From: JAFAHD01 sp963772515
GTDB taxonomy: Bacteria; Vulcanimicrobiota; Vulcanimicrobiia; Eremiobacterales; Eremiobacteraceae
DNA: 64,000 nt
Assembly: GCA_963772515.1 (NCBI GenBank)
Contig: CAVYXC010000002.1
Coordinates: 372,001 to 436,000, forward strand
Direction: 5' to 3'
Numbering within the stretch: the stretch's first letter is position 1; each line of letters opens with the position of its first letter. Positions 23,706-32,484 of the stretch are shown one piece after another. The notes beneath the pieces are model-generated. The model did not search any database and was not told the origin of the DNA. It saw only the letters and a program-made list of their open reading frames with translations. The position numbers were made by a program, and so were the translations under genes.

Positions 23706-25400
23706 CTACGAGGCGAGGACCGTGATGCTCGCTTTCGCCGCGTGGCCGTCGACGTTGACGTCCATCTGATCTACGCCGCCGGGTGCCAGGGTCATGTGCC
23801 ACGAGCCTTGGACCGGGCTGAGCGGCACCACTTGAAGCTCGACGCGGCGCGTCGAATTCGGGCCGAGCGACACGTCGCTCTTATATGGATCGCAGACCTT
23901 GTCGTAGCAGAAGGACAGCACCCACTTCTTGGGCACGTTGACGGCTGCGAGGTGCACCATGCGCGCCTGCGACGCGGCGTTGCGCACGGTCACCCACAGC
24001 TTGGCCGGCGCCGTGCCATTGGTCGCCACGTTGTCGGACCCTGAAATCGCGACGTAGACCGGTTGCGGCGAGAGCGCCGCCAGTTGTTCGTCGGACTGCT
24101 GGGCGACGATCGTGCCCGGGGCCATGATGGACGACGTTGCCAGCGAGTACTTGGCATCGTCATCCTTGCCCGCCATGATCTGGGTGCGCCCGGTCTTGAG
24201 GAAGACGCGGCCGACTTCGTAGGCGGCATGCTTCTTCAAAGGATGATTCGCGTAGGTGAGCGTCGCCAGGATGAGCGCCGTGCGTTCGGCCGCCAGGGCG
24301 TCATCGTACTGCTTGAGCGAATTCAGCGCCGACGCCAGCGTGAGCCAGCTTTCCGGATCCTTCGGCGCGATCTGGGCCTCGGTCTCAGCGGCGGCTCGCG
24401 ACGTCGCGTAGTCGTGCTGCTCGTACGCCGCTAGGTAGATGCCATCGTCGGCTTGGGTGTCCTTGGGGTTATAGACGGCGGCCTGTTTGTAGTAGCTTTC
24501 CGCCTGCGCGAAGCGCTCTTCGTCTTCAGCTTTTTGGCCGAGCAGCAGCGCCGCATGCTCGAGGTCGCCCGATGTCGTCTTGGCCGAGGGCTGGAGCTGC
24601 GCCCGCAGCTGATACGCCTGCGCGAGCTGCGCGCCCAACGCGTCGCGCTGCTGCGAGCTAAGCCAGAAGTTGATCGCCGACTGGTCGTCGGAACTCTGCA
24701 GGTCGTCGAGCTTCTTGTTCGCGGCGACTCCGGCGTCGATCGCCTGGCCCGCTGCGGCTACGGCAGCCGCCTTGTCGTGCGCGGCTTGCGCGGTCTTCGC
24801 ACGCGCGAGGTCGGCGCTGACGGCTTGCGCGCCATCAGCCGCAGTGGCTGCGAACTTCTGGCCAAGCGCGGACTCGTTGGCCACGCGCCCCGCCAGCGCA
24901 TCGTTGAGCGCGCTCGCCAGAACGGCGCCGGAAAGCTGATCGACTTGCCGGTACAGGATGCGTCCGTCGCGGCCTATGACGTATGTGGTCGGAATCGCGC
25001 GCACGTCGTACGAATCGTTGACCTTGCCGTCGCTGTCGAGCACGACCGTGTATGCGACGCCCTTGGCACCGGCGAATTCCTGGACGAGCTGCGCCGACTC
25101 TTTGACGTCGACGCCAACGAAGATGACGCCGCGGGCGCCGTACGCGCCGGCCGTGCTCACGAGATCGGGCGTCTCAGCGCGGCATGGCGGGCACCAGGTC
25201 GCGAAAAAGTTGAGGACGACGACTTTGCCGCGCATGTCCGACAAGCGCAGCGGCTTGCCGGCCGTGGTCTGCAGCGAGAAGTCAGGGGCGGGCGAGCCGA
25301 CTTCGGGAGCGGCCGCTAAAACGGCTTGGGCCTGCAGGCAGCAGGCCAGCACGGCGGTGATAGCGGCGGCGATAAGAATGGAAGGTTTTGAAGGGCGCAT
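23706..25400 (-). CDS. Secreted TlpA-type thioredoxin fused to a TPR and C-terminal beta domain
   Basis: A 564-residue protein. The N-terminus is a signal peptide (ILIAAAITAVLACCLQAQAVLA). Residues ~33-165 are an AhpC-TSA/TlpA thioredoxin domain: APDFSLQTTAGKPLRL, VVLNFFATWCPPCRAETPDL with the CPPC redox pair at 70-73, and the cis-Pro motif AIPTTYVIG. Residues ~185-430 are helical, Ala/Gln-rich with TPR-like units (FAQAESYYKQAAVYNPKDTQ, PESWLTLASALNSLKQYDDA). The end (~445-564) is a beta-rich domain with two cysteines (FCYDKVCDPY). It may act in extracytoplasmic thiol chemistry as a reductase or cytochrome-maturation-type helper; the partner is unknown. It stands alone between the dcw promoter and a divergent zinc-ribbon gene. 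Confidence 0.85.
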   Translation of the reverse strand: MRPSKPSILIAAAITAVLACCLQAQAVLAAAPEVGSPAPDFSLQTTAGKPLRLSDMRGKVVVLNFFATWCPPCRAETPDLVSTAGAYGARGVIFVGVDVKESAQLVQEFAGAKGVAYTVVLDSDGKVNDSYDVRAIPTTYVIGRDGRILYRQVDQLSGAVLASALNDALAGRVANESALGQKFAATAADGAQAVSADLARAKTAQAAHDKAAAVAAAGQAIDAGVAANKKLDDLQSSDDQSAINFWLSSQQRDALGAQLAQAYQLRAQLQPSAKTTSGDLEHAALLLGQKAEDEERFAQAESYYKQAAVYNPKDTQADDGIYLAAYEQHDYATSRAAAETEAQIAPKDPESWLTLASALNSLKQYDDALAAERTALILATLTYANHPLKKHAAYEVGRVFLKTGRTQIMAGKDDDAKYSLATSSIMAPGTIVAQQSDEQLAALSPQPVYVAISGSDNVATNGTAPAKLWVTVRNAASQARMVHLAAVNVPKKWVLSFCYDKVCDPYKSDVSLGPNSTRRVELQVVPLSPVQGSWHMTLAPGGVDQMDVNVDGHAAKASITVLAS

Positions 25401-25550
25401 AGCGTTAGTTGTTACGCGCGCGCTTCCGCCATGGCCTGCACGGTTGCTTTTCGGTGAGCAGTTGTGCTAGAGTTTTTCCACTGTTTCGTGGCCGCTCATC
25501 AAAGCCACGGACATTTTCGCGTTTCCAGATGGTGGAACTGAGAGCGTTAA

Positions 25551-25850
25551 GTGGCATTGCAAGACCGCACGCTGACCTGCCGCGACTGTGGTTCCGAATT
25601 CATCTTCACGGTGGGCGAGCAAGAATTCTACGCACAAAAAGGCTTCGAGCACGAACCAGCCCGTTGCCCGAACTGCAGGCAGGCGCGCAAACGCGATCGC
25701 TCCGCCGCGAGCGGAGAGCGGACGATGTACGACGCGATCTGCTCTCAATGCGGTGTGGCGACGCAAGTCCCGTTCTCGCCTCGCCCCGATAAGCCGGTGT
25801 ATTGCCAGGACTGTTACAAGACGGTCGCCGGCCGCCGCGCGCGGACGTAA
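25551..25850 (+). CDS. Small double zinc-ribbon protein
   Basis: A 99-residue protein with two zinc ribbons. The first is CRDCGSEF...CPNCRQAR, with the intervening FTVGEQEFYAQKGFEHEP typical of the zf-trcl type (PF13451-like). The second is CSQCGVATQVPFSPRPDKP...YCQDCY, a CxxC...CxxC module common in actinobacterial and CPR-type small proteins. Eight cysteines are present in four CxxC pairs. The start is GTG at 25551. The family is widespread and small, and its function is not established. It is monocistronic by position. Confidence 0.85.
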   Translation: MALQDRTLTCRDCGSEFIFTVGEQEFYAQKGFEHEPARCPNCRQARKRDRSAASGERTMYDAICSQCGVATQVPFSPRPDKPVYCQDCYKTVAGRRART

Positions 25851-26010
25851 CCACCCCGCCTCAGCCCCACCCCGACGTCGCTGCGTGCACCCGTCTGTGC
25901 GAGTGTCCGGCGCTGGCTTGCTCGCGCGGATGAGAGGTTCGTTAAGCCGCTGGATGCTGCCGATACGTTAGATGTAGAGCCTCCGGCCGCGTTGAACGGG
26001 TGCCGGAGAG
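25851..26010. other. Intergenic region, no clear signal
   Basis: 160 bases between the zinc-ribbon gene and the transglycosylase gene. It holds the GGAGAG ribosome binding site just before 26011. I find no convincing promoter, hairpin or small frame. Confidence 0.4.
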
Positions 26011-26544
26011 ATGGCGAAAAGGAGCTTTGCGACGTTGGCAGACGCTCAGCGCGCTTTTTGGCGTACGGCGCCGGTGGTCGCGGCGGCGGTCCTCGCGGGC
26101 TGCAGCGGCGGCGGATTTTTGCCGTTCGGCCAAGGCCCGCACAGCATGGCCCAACAGCGGCTTGACACCATCGTCAGCCAGCAGGCCAAAGCCAACCACG
26201 TCGACCCCAACCTCGTCAAAGCCGTCATCCGCGTCGAATCCGGCGGCGATCCATCGGCGGTTTCGACCGCGGGTGCCATGGGATTGATGCAGCTCATGCC
26301 GGGCACTGCACGCGCGTACGGCGTCGCCGATCCGTGGGATCCGGAACAAAACGTGGCAGGCGGCGCCAAACATTTGAGCGATCTGCTGCGCGAGTATAAC
26401 GGGAACATCCCCTTGGCCCTTGCCGCGTACAACGCCGGTTCGGGCGCGGTCGCCCACTACAAGGGCATCCCACCGTACGCCGAGACCGACGCATACGTCA
26501 GCAGCGTGCTCTCGCTGTACCACGCGCCGGCAGCGCACAAGTAG
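26011..26544 (+). CDS. Lytic transglycosylase lipoprotein (SLT domain)
   Basis: A peptidoglycan-cleaving enzyme of 177 residues. The N-terminal signal ends in the lipobox VLAGC (Cys31), so it is probably anchored to a membrane facing the periplasm. The SLT/goose-lysozyme-like domain spans ~48-170: VDPNLVKAVIRVESGGDPSA with catalytic Glu76, STAGAMGLMQLMPGTARAYG, DPEQNVAGGAKHL, and LALAAYNAGSGAVAHYKGIP, all in the order of family 1 (Slt70/MltC-like) transglycosylases. ATG at 26011 follows GGAGAG. lptF starts 13 bases downstream on the same strand. Confidence 0.95.
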   Translation: MAKRSFATLADAQRAFWRTAPVVAAAVLAGCSGGGFLPFGQGPHSMAQQRLDTIVSQQAKANHVDPNLVKAVIRVESGGDPSAVSTAGAMGLMQLMPGTARAYGVADPWDPEQNVAGGAKHLSDLLREYNGNIPLALAAYNAGSGAVAHYKGIPPYAETDAYVSSVLSLYHAPAAHK

Positions 26545-26557
26545 GTATAGGCGCCTG

Positions 26558-27787
26558 ATGTTCGGCGCCTTTGGCCGGCCGATCTCGCAATCCACCACAC
26601 TCGGCCCGCCGGCCGCGCCGACGGCGCCCGCATCATCGGGCGAACGGCTTGATTGGCTATCGGCCGGGCATGGGACGCCGCAGCCCGCACGCGGACTCGG
26701 ATCAAGCTATTTCTCGCTGTCGATCCTCGACCAGTATCTGACGCGCGAGCTGCTCGCGCCGTTCGGCTTCGCCATCGCGGCCTTCACGCTGTTCATGCTC
26801 ATCAATTCGCTCTTCTTGGCCGCTGAATACGTCATCAACAAAGGCGTGCCGGCGATCCTCATCGCCAAGTATCTTGCGCTTCAGCTGCCCGCCCTCATGT
26901 ATCTCATCCTGCCGTTCTCGTGCTTGTTCGGCATCTTGCTGGGCATCGGCCGCCTCTCCGCCGACAACGAGATCGCCGCCATGCGCACGAGCGGCATCAG
27001 CTTGCAGCGCATCGCCTTGCCCTGCTACGTGCTGGGCGTCATCATGACGTTCATCGCGTTCGGCATCAACGAAGAGATCGCGCCGCGTTCGCAGGCGAAA
27101 TCCGTCGAGCTGTTCCGCCAGATCGCGTTCCACTCGACCCAAGCGATCATCCAGCCCTACCAGTTCTTCCGCACGACCGACGGCCAGCACGTGATCTACA
27201 TCCAATCGGTCGATTCGGGCACCGGCGTCATGCACAACGTGCAGGTGTTCAACATCGGCGCCGGATACTGGCCCGAGACGCTGACCGCACGCGTCGGCCA
27301 TCAGGTCGGCGGCAAGCTGGTGCTAGAGGATGGCGTGGTGACCACGACGGGCTACCAGGGCACCGTGTCGCAGGTGAAGCATTTCGACAAGCTCGAGTTC
27401 CCGCTCGGCGACACGAGCCTGCTCTATTCGCCGCAAAGCGCGTTTGAGACAAATTCGCGCGAGCTCCGCCTGCAGATCCAAAACTTGCGGACCGGCGGCG
27501 CGGACGTCACCCAGCTGGAGATGTCGCTGCAGCAGAAATACGCCATGCCAGCCGCGTGCTTGATCGGCGTGCTCATCGCCCTGCCGATGGGCATTCGCTT
27601 CGGCAAGCGAGGCCGGGGCGTGGCGGCGATCTTCGCGATCGTGATCCTTCTTGGGTACTATCTGATCATGGCCGCCACCAATGCGCTCGGCAAAAGCGGG
27701 GCCATGGCGCCCGTGCTCGCCGCGTGGGCGCCCAACATCATCATGGGCTCCGCGGGACTCGTGCTGCTCTTGCTCGAGGAACGATAA
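26558..27787 (+). CDS. LptF/LptG-family permease
   Basis: A membrane subunit of the LPS-export ABC transporter (YjgP/YjgQ family), 409 residues. The N-terminal ~45 residues are Pro/Ala-rich. Then come DQYLTRELLAPFGFAIAAFTLFMLINSLF (split), LPALMYLILPFSCLFGILLGIGRLSADNEI with the family motif EIAAMRTSGIS, a large periplasmic beta-jellyroll (~170-330), and three C-terminal helices (PAACLIGVLIALPMGIRFGKRGRG, split). Only one permease is seen here; the second, and the LptB ATPase, must be elsewhere or the permease may act as a homodimer. It is followed after seven bases by lptD. Confidence 0.92.
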   Translation: MFGAFGRPISQSTTLGPPAAPTAPASSGERLDWLSAGHGTPQPARGLGSSYFSLSILDQYLTRELLAPFGFAIAAFTLFMLINSLFLAAEYVINKGVPAILIAKYLALQLPALMYLILPFSCLFGILLGIGRLSADNEIAAMRTSGISLQRIALPCYVLGVIMTFIAFGINEEIAPRSQAKSVELFRQIAFHSTQAIIQPYQFFRTTDGQHVIYIQSVDSGTGVMHNVQVFNIGAGYWPETLTARVGHQVGGKLVLEDGVVTTTGYQGTVSQVKHFDKLEFPLGDTSLLYSPQSAFETNSRELRLQIQNLRTGGADVTQLEMSLQQKYAMPAACLIGVLIALPMGIRFGKRGRGVAAIFAIVILLGYYLIMAATNALGKSGAMAPVLAAWAPNIIMGSAGLVLLLLEER

Positions 27788-27794
27788 TCCGCCA

Positions 27795-30215
27795 TTGCGC
27801 CAACCACGCAATCGCACGTGGGGAGTCGCCGCCGCAGCCCTCGCTGCGGTGCTTTTCGTGGCCGCGAACGGCGGACACGCAAGCGGGGACCAAGGAAATC
27901 AAAACGGGATAAGCGCATCGCCCACGCCGGGATTGACGCCGGCGCCGGCGACAGGCTCACCGTCGCCATCGGGCAGCGCCGTGCCGATGCCGATGATGAC
28001 GCAGCCCACCGTTCCGCCCCAAACACCCGCGAGCAATCCCACCGGTCCACCTGACCCGGACTCGTATCCCACGCTCGTCCATCCGCTACAGGCGCCCGCT
28101 CCGCAAGCATCCGGCTCGCCGCCGGTGACCGAGACCGCTGCGCCCCCGTCGCCGCCGCCCGGGTTCGGACGCCTCACGGCCGACCGGCTCTACGGCAAGG
28201 CGAACGGCGACATGGACGCCGACGGCCATGTGCTCATCGTCTCCGGCGATTCGAGCATCACCGCTGACCGCGCGCATTACGACGCCGCCAGCCGTACCGT
28301 ACGCGCGATCGGCAACGTCCATTATGTCGCCGCCAACGGCGACAGCGCGACGGCCCAAGCGCTCGACTACGACGTCGCGCACGATCGCGTCATCATGGAC
28401 GGGGTCGAAGGGCAAAGCTCAGCGGTCGCCTTCCAGTCAGAACGCATCCACGGATTCGTCTACTACAAAGGCCAGCGCATCACAATCGACCACAACGGCC
28501 ATGCGGTGCTCGAGCACGGCTGGGTGACGACGTGCGATCTGCATCATGTCGCCTACCACATCACCGGCAAAGAGATCGAGCTGCGGCCGAACGACCGGCT
28601 CATCGCGCACAGCCCGGCGCTGTATCTGGGCAAGTATCTGGTCGCCGGACTTGGCATTCTCGTCGTTCCGCTGACCCAAGAGGGCGAGCGCAGGCCGAGC
28701 GCCATCGCGCCGCGCATCGGCTATAACTCGATCTACGGGTTTTTCCTGAAGAACTACATCAATTTCTATTCGAGCCAGTACTTTTACGGCACGTACCACG
28801 TCGATTTCTACCAGAAAGCCGGCATAGGACTTGGCGCGGACCTGTATTTCGCGCGCCGCGACGGCACCGGATCGGGCGAATTCACCATCTACGACCTGCA
28901 CAGCAACAACTACCAATTCCAGAACACCGGCGTGCGCAATTCGCTGAACTCCGGGCTGACCTATCAGCGCATCTTCTCGCATCACGTGACGCTGTCGGCG
29001 AACGCGAGCTACGTCAGCCAATCGCTCCTCAACACGATCCCGCCGACGCTGTCCGCCAACATCAACGTGGTGCACAACGGCGCGCGCAGCACGACCAGTT
29101 ACGGCGGCACGGCGACCACGACGGGGCCGAGCAGCTCGGTGGGCGCGCTCATCAACCATAACATCGCGTTCTCACCGGCGTTCTCCGAGAACGTCTCGCT
29201 GCAGCTCCAGTACAACAACTCGGTGTTCGCGGCTGGAACGCCGTTCGAATCAAGCTCGTTCTCGCGCTCGGTGCTCTTCCAACAGGACACGCGCTACTCG
29301 GCGCGCGCATTCGACGCCGATCTGCTCGTCTCGACCAACCACGGCCAGACGAGCAATACGACCTCGAGCGGCGAGACCACGCAGCCGGTCATCGGATTGC
29401 AAAAGGTGCCTGAGCTGACCATCCGCAGCCGGCCGTTCTCGATCAACGACTTACGCCTGCCCCTGCAGCTCACGCTTATCGATGGCGTCTACGACGACGG
29501 CTACGACAAGATCACGACCGCGCGCTACGAGCTCAACGGACAGGCCGGCACGGCGCTCTACCGCATCGGCGACAGCGCGACCGCGTCCGGCCTGGTCGGC
29601 ATCCGCCAGGACATCTACGGCACCGGCGACGAGCGCGGCGCGATCACCGAGCAGTTCTCGCTGCAGAAATTCTTCGGGCGCCATGCCGACGACACGCTCG
29701 CCTATCAGGAGCAGAGCGTGCGCGGCTACACGCCGATGCCGGCGTACGATCTACTGACCGGGTACGATCAGATCAACGAGACGTTCAACTTTTACAACGC
29801 CAGCGTCTACCACTTCACGGCGACGACGAACTACGACTTCAAAGACAAGTTCATCGGCTCGATCAACTATCAGATGACCGTGAACCCGTCGCCCTATGCG
29901 AACGTGCTGCTCGGCGACTCCTACGACCCGCACGGCACGGGTTATGGCCCGCTCGCGATCACGCTGTCGACGCCGCTCGGCCGCAACGACTACCTGCAGT
30001 TCCTCGGCAACTACGACTTCAAGCTGCACGGACTGCAGGGCCAGAACTATTTCTTGACCCACACGGTCAACGATTGCTATCAGATCCGGCTCGCATACCG
30101 CCAGGCGCTGCACGAGCTCGACGTCTCGTTCGCGCTGCTCGCGTTCCCGACGCAAAGCGTCAACTTCGGGCTGACTGGCAACTCGATCTTGCCGCAGAGC
30201 TTCGGGTCGCCTTAG
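27795..30215 (+). CDS. lptD: LptD/OstA-like outer-membrane LPS-assembly protein
   Basis: About 806 residues. A signal peptide (TWGVAAAALAAVLFVAANG) is followed by a Pro/Ser-rich linker (~35-120). An OstA/LptA-like beta-taco follows at ~125-260: LTADRLYGKANGDMDADGHV, ITADRAHYDAASRTVRAIG, ATAQALDYDVAHDRVIMDGV (quoted in pieces). After that comes a long beta-barrel region rich in aromatic-ended strands (YNSIYGFFLKNYINFYSSQY), ending DVSFALLAFPTQSVNFG. It would insert lipopolysaccharide or similar lipid in the outer leaflet. The start is uncertain: no ATG or GTG fits, and TTG at 27795 is the best in-frame choice, with GAGGA 14 bases upstream. Adjacent lptF supports the role. The stop is shared with the convergent lipoprotein gene. 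Confidence 0.87.
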   Translation: MRQPRNRTWGVAAAALAAVLFVAANGGHASGDQGNQNGISASPTPGLTPAPATGSPSPSGSAVPMPMMTQPTVPPQTPASNPTGPPDPDSYPTLVHPLQAPAPQASGSPPVTETAAPPSPPPGFGRLTADRLYGKANGDMDADGHVLIVSGDSSITADRAHYDAASRTVRAIGNVHYVAANGDSATAQALDYDVAHDRVIMDGVEGQSSAVAFQSERIHGFVYYKGQRITIDHNGHAVLEHGWVTTCDLHHVAYHITGKEIELRPNDRLIAHSPALYLGKYLVAGLGILVVPLTQEGERRPSAIAPRIGYNSIYGFFLKNYINFYSSQYFYGTYHVDFYQKAGIGLGADLYFARRDGTGSGEFTIYDLHSNNYQFQNTGVRNSLNSGLTYQRIFSHHVTLSANASYVSQSLLNTIPPTLSANINVVHNGARSTTSYGGTATTTGPSSSVGALINHNIAFSPAFSENVSLQLQYNNSVFAAGTPFESSSFSRSVLFQQDTRYSARAFDADLLVSTNHGQTSNTTSSGETTQPVIGLQKVPELTIRSRPFSINDLRLPLQLTLIDGVYDDGYDKITTARYELNGQAGTALYRIGDSATASGLVGIRQDIYGTGDERGAITEQFSLQKFFGRHADDTLAYQEQSVRGYTPMPAYDLLTGYDQINETFNFYNASVYHFTATTNYDFKDKFIGSINYQMTVNPSPYANVLLGDSYDPHGTGYGPLAITLSTPLGRNDYLQFLGNYDFKLHGLQGQNYFLTHTVNDCYQIRLAYRQALHELDVSFALLAFPTQSVNFGLTGNSILPQSFGSP

Positions 30216-30994
30216 CTGCCGGGCGTGACGATGATCTGGCCGCCGGCGATGAACAGATTGGGATTGGCCGGACCCATCTTGGTCGGCGGTGAGGTGAGCT
30301 GGTTGAAATACGTGGCGGATTTCGTCAGGTCGACCGGCAGGTCGTAGCCGCTGGTCAACAGGCTGCAGCAGCCGAGCTGGTCTTGCGGTACGTGTTGCGC
30401 GGTGTTATCGGTCGTGATGTAGTTGACGTGCAGCAGCACCGCGGCAGGCGAGCTGACGGTGGGGGGCTGCGTGCCGTTCGGGTTGGAGCGGATCGACAGC
30501 GCCGCGATGGGCAGCGTGATCGAGAGGGTGTTGTTGACGCCCGTACCGGTCGAAAGGCTCGGGTTGAAGATGAATTGATTGGTCGTCAAGATGATGGGCA
30601 CGAAAGTGACGATGCCGCCGGTGCCCAGCGCCTTATACGCGTAGTTGAAGCCGTTGGGCGCGGCCGCCGTGTCGAACCCGTAGACGAATTCCTGATCCCA
30701 GTGGGTGAACGAACCGGCCTGGGCCTCGGCCACGGTCGGCATGCCGGCCGGCTCGCCCGGATTGACGCTCGTGCCATCGGCGGTCACCGCGTTGACCGCG
30801 ATGATGTAATCGCCCTGCGATTGCGTGATCGCGCCGGCGACGATCAGCTGAAATTGGATCGTGCCGCCCAACTGGCTGATCGGCGGCGGCGTGAGCGGAC
30901 CTCGCCCGCACGCCCCGATCAATGCGGCGGCGAGGAGGGCGGACGCGGCGCGCGCGAGCGCGAACGGTGAGCGTCGTGGTCGGTAAGAATTCAT
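30212..30994 (-). CDS. Lipoprotein of unknown function, antisense within the lpt/lnt group
   Basis: A 260-residue protein whose N-terminus (ALARAASALLAAALIGAC) is a lipoprotein signal with lipidated Cys ~29. The mature part is beta-rich and Gly/Thr-rich (GGTIQFQLIVAGAITQ, ITLPIAALSIRS, LFIAGGQIIVTPGS), with a CC pair near the end. I do not recognise a family. It runs opposite to lptD and lnt: its stop codon overlaps that of lptD and its start overlaps the lnt start by up to 28 bases, so its promoter must lie inside lnt. Confidence 0.75.
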   Translation of the reverse strand: MNSYRPRRSPFALARAASALLAAALIGACGRGPLTPPPISQLGGTIQFQLIVAGAITQSQGDYIIAVNAVTADGTSVNPGEPAGMPTVAEAQAGSFTHWDQEFVYGFDTAAAPNGFNYAYKALGTGGIVTFVPIILTTNQFIFNPSLSTGTGVNNTLSITLPIAALSIRSNPNGTQPPTVSSPAAVLLHVNYITTDNTAQHVPQDQLGCCSLLTSGYDLPVDLTKSATYFNQLTSPPTKMGPANPNLFIAGGQIIVTPGS

Positions 30995-32484
30995 TTCTCT
31001 TACGTCTGCTGCTGGCGATCGCGTGCCCGCTGCTGGCGGCGCTGGCGTTCCCGAAGACGGATGTCTGGCCGCTGGCGTTCGTCGCGTTGGCCCCCCTGTT
31101 CTGGCTCTGGTCCGAGTCGTCCTGGAAAGCGGCGCTGGGCTGGTGCGTGGTTTCGTGCACCATCTTCTACGCGATCGTCGACCAATGGATGATCTTCTCG
31201 CTCGGCGACGAGATCGGTGCCGCGCGCTTCGTCGCGCTCGGGCTGCTGTCGCTCATCGAGAGCCTGTTCATGGCCGTCGGCGCCGTCGCGATCTCGCTGG
31301 TCGCGCGCGGACGTTTTCGTTCGCCGATGATCTTCGCCGCGCCGGCAGCGTGGCTGATCATGGAGTCGGTACGCACGAACGGCTCGGCCAGCATGCCGTT
31401 CGCTCAGCTCGGCGCCATCGCGCCGCACGTGCCGTGGCTATTGCCGCTCGCCGCATACGCGGGCATCTACGGATTGACCGCGATCATCGCGCTGGCTAAC
31501 GGCGCGTTCGCCGGTCTGTTGTTCGGCGATCGCGGCACGCGCGTGACTGCGGTCGCCGCGCTCGGCTGTCTCGTGGTGCTGGTGGCGCTCGGCGATGCGG
31601 CGCGCGACGGCATCGCGCTGCCGGCCGCCGGCACGCGGATCGCGATCGTGCAAGGCAACATCTCGCAACGCGTCAAGTGGTCGCCTAGCCGCTTCGCACA
31701 GACGATCTCCACGTACTCCACGCTCACGCGCCGTGCGGCCGCGGCCGGGTCGCGCATCGTCGTCTGGCCGGAGACCGCGATCACCGACTACCCGCTCGAA
31801 AAGCCTGAGATACTGGGCGAGCTGCAATATCTCGTCCGCGAGCAGCACGTCTGGCTGCTCGCCGGAACCGTCGACGCGCCCCGGCCAGGTGAGACGTACA
31901 ACGTCATCATGACGCTCGATCCGCTCGGCCAGCTGCACGACGTGTATCGCAAACACATCCTCGTGCCGTTCGCGGAGTACTTGCCGTTCGACTCGATCTT
32001 CCGCAGCCTGCCGGGATTCGATGCAGCCTCGAACTTCACGCATGGGCCGGGCGCAGCGCTGCTGCCCGTCGAGGGCAATCGCTTCGGCGCGCTGATCTGC
32101 TTCGAGTCGGCCTACTCGTCGTACGCGCGGCAGACCGCGCTGTTGGGCGCGACCTCGCTTCTCATCATCACCGACGACGCATGGTTCGGCCCGACATCGG
32201 GCCCGCTCATCCACGCAGACCTTGCGGCGATCGACGCGGTCGAGACCGGGCGCTGGGTCGTGCGCGGAGCCGACACGGGCATCTCGCAATTCATCGACCC
32301 GAAGGGGCGCGTCGTCGCGCAGCTCCCGCTCGACACGGCCGGCGTCTTGAGCGCGAACATCGGCGCGCCGATCGACACGCCCTACGTGCGTTACGGCGCC
32401 GGCTGGCTCGGCGCGCTCGGGCTGATCGCGTTGCTCGTCGCAGCGGTCTGGCGCCCGGTGACGGCGAAGGCTCGCCGCATATGA
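30967..32484 (+). CDS. lnt: Apolipoprotein N-acyltransferase
   Basis: An inner-membrane enzyme that N-acylates the lipidated cysteine of apolipoproteins, required for sorting to the outer membrane. About 505 residues: six N-terminal helices with LAALAFPKTDVWPLAFVALAP, then a nitrilase-like periplasmic domain. The catalytic triad is visible: Glu in IVVWPETAIT, Lys in YRKHILVPFAEYLPF, Cys in ALICFESAYSSYARQ. LLIITDDAWFGPTSGP and RGADTGISQFIDPKGRVV also match. Start GTG 30967 (or GTG 30976); both overlap the divergent lipoprotein start. The stop overlaps the lptC-like start (ATGA). Confidence 0.95.
   Translation: MSVVVGKNSFLLRLLLAIACPLLAALAFPKTDVWPLAFVALAPLFWLWSESSWKAALGWCVVSCTIFYAIVDQWMIFSLGDEIGAARFVALGLLSLIESLFMAVGAVAISLVARGRFRSPMIFAAPAAWLIMESVRTNGSASMPFAQLGAIAPHVPWLLPLAAYAGIYGLTAIIALANGAFAGLLFGDRGTRVTAVAALGCLVVLVALGDAARDGIALPAAGTRIAIVQGNISQRVKWSPSRFAQTISTYSTLTRRAAAAGSRIVVWPETAITDYPLEKPEILGELQYLVREQHVWLLAGTVDAPRPGETYNVIMTLDPLGQLHDVYRKHILVPFAEYLPFDSIFRSLPGFDAASNFTHGPGAALLPVEGNRFGALICFESAYSSYARQTALLGATSLLIITDDAWFGPTSGPLIHADLAAIDAVETGRWVVRGADTGISQFIDPKGRVVAQLPLDTAGVLSANIGAPIDTPYVRYGAGWLGALGLIALLVAAVWRPVTAKARRI

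Noticed and set aside
25401..25550. Promoter TTGCTT...TAGAGT before the zinc-ribbon gene
   Set aside because: The boxes are weak and several alternatives exist in the same AT-richer patch; not strong enough to list.
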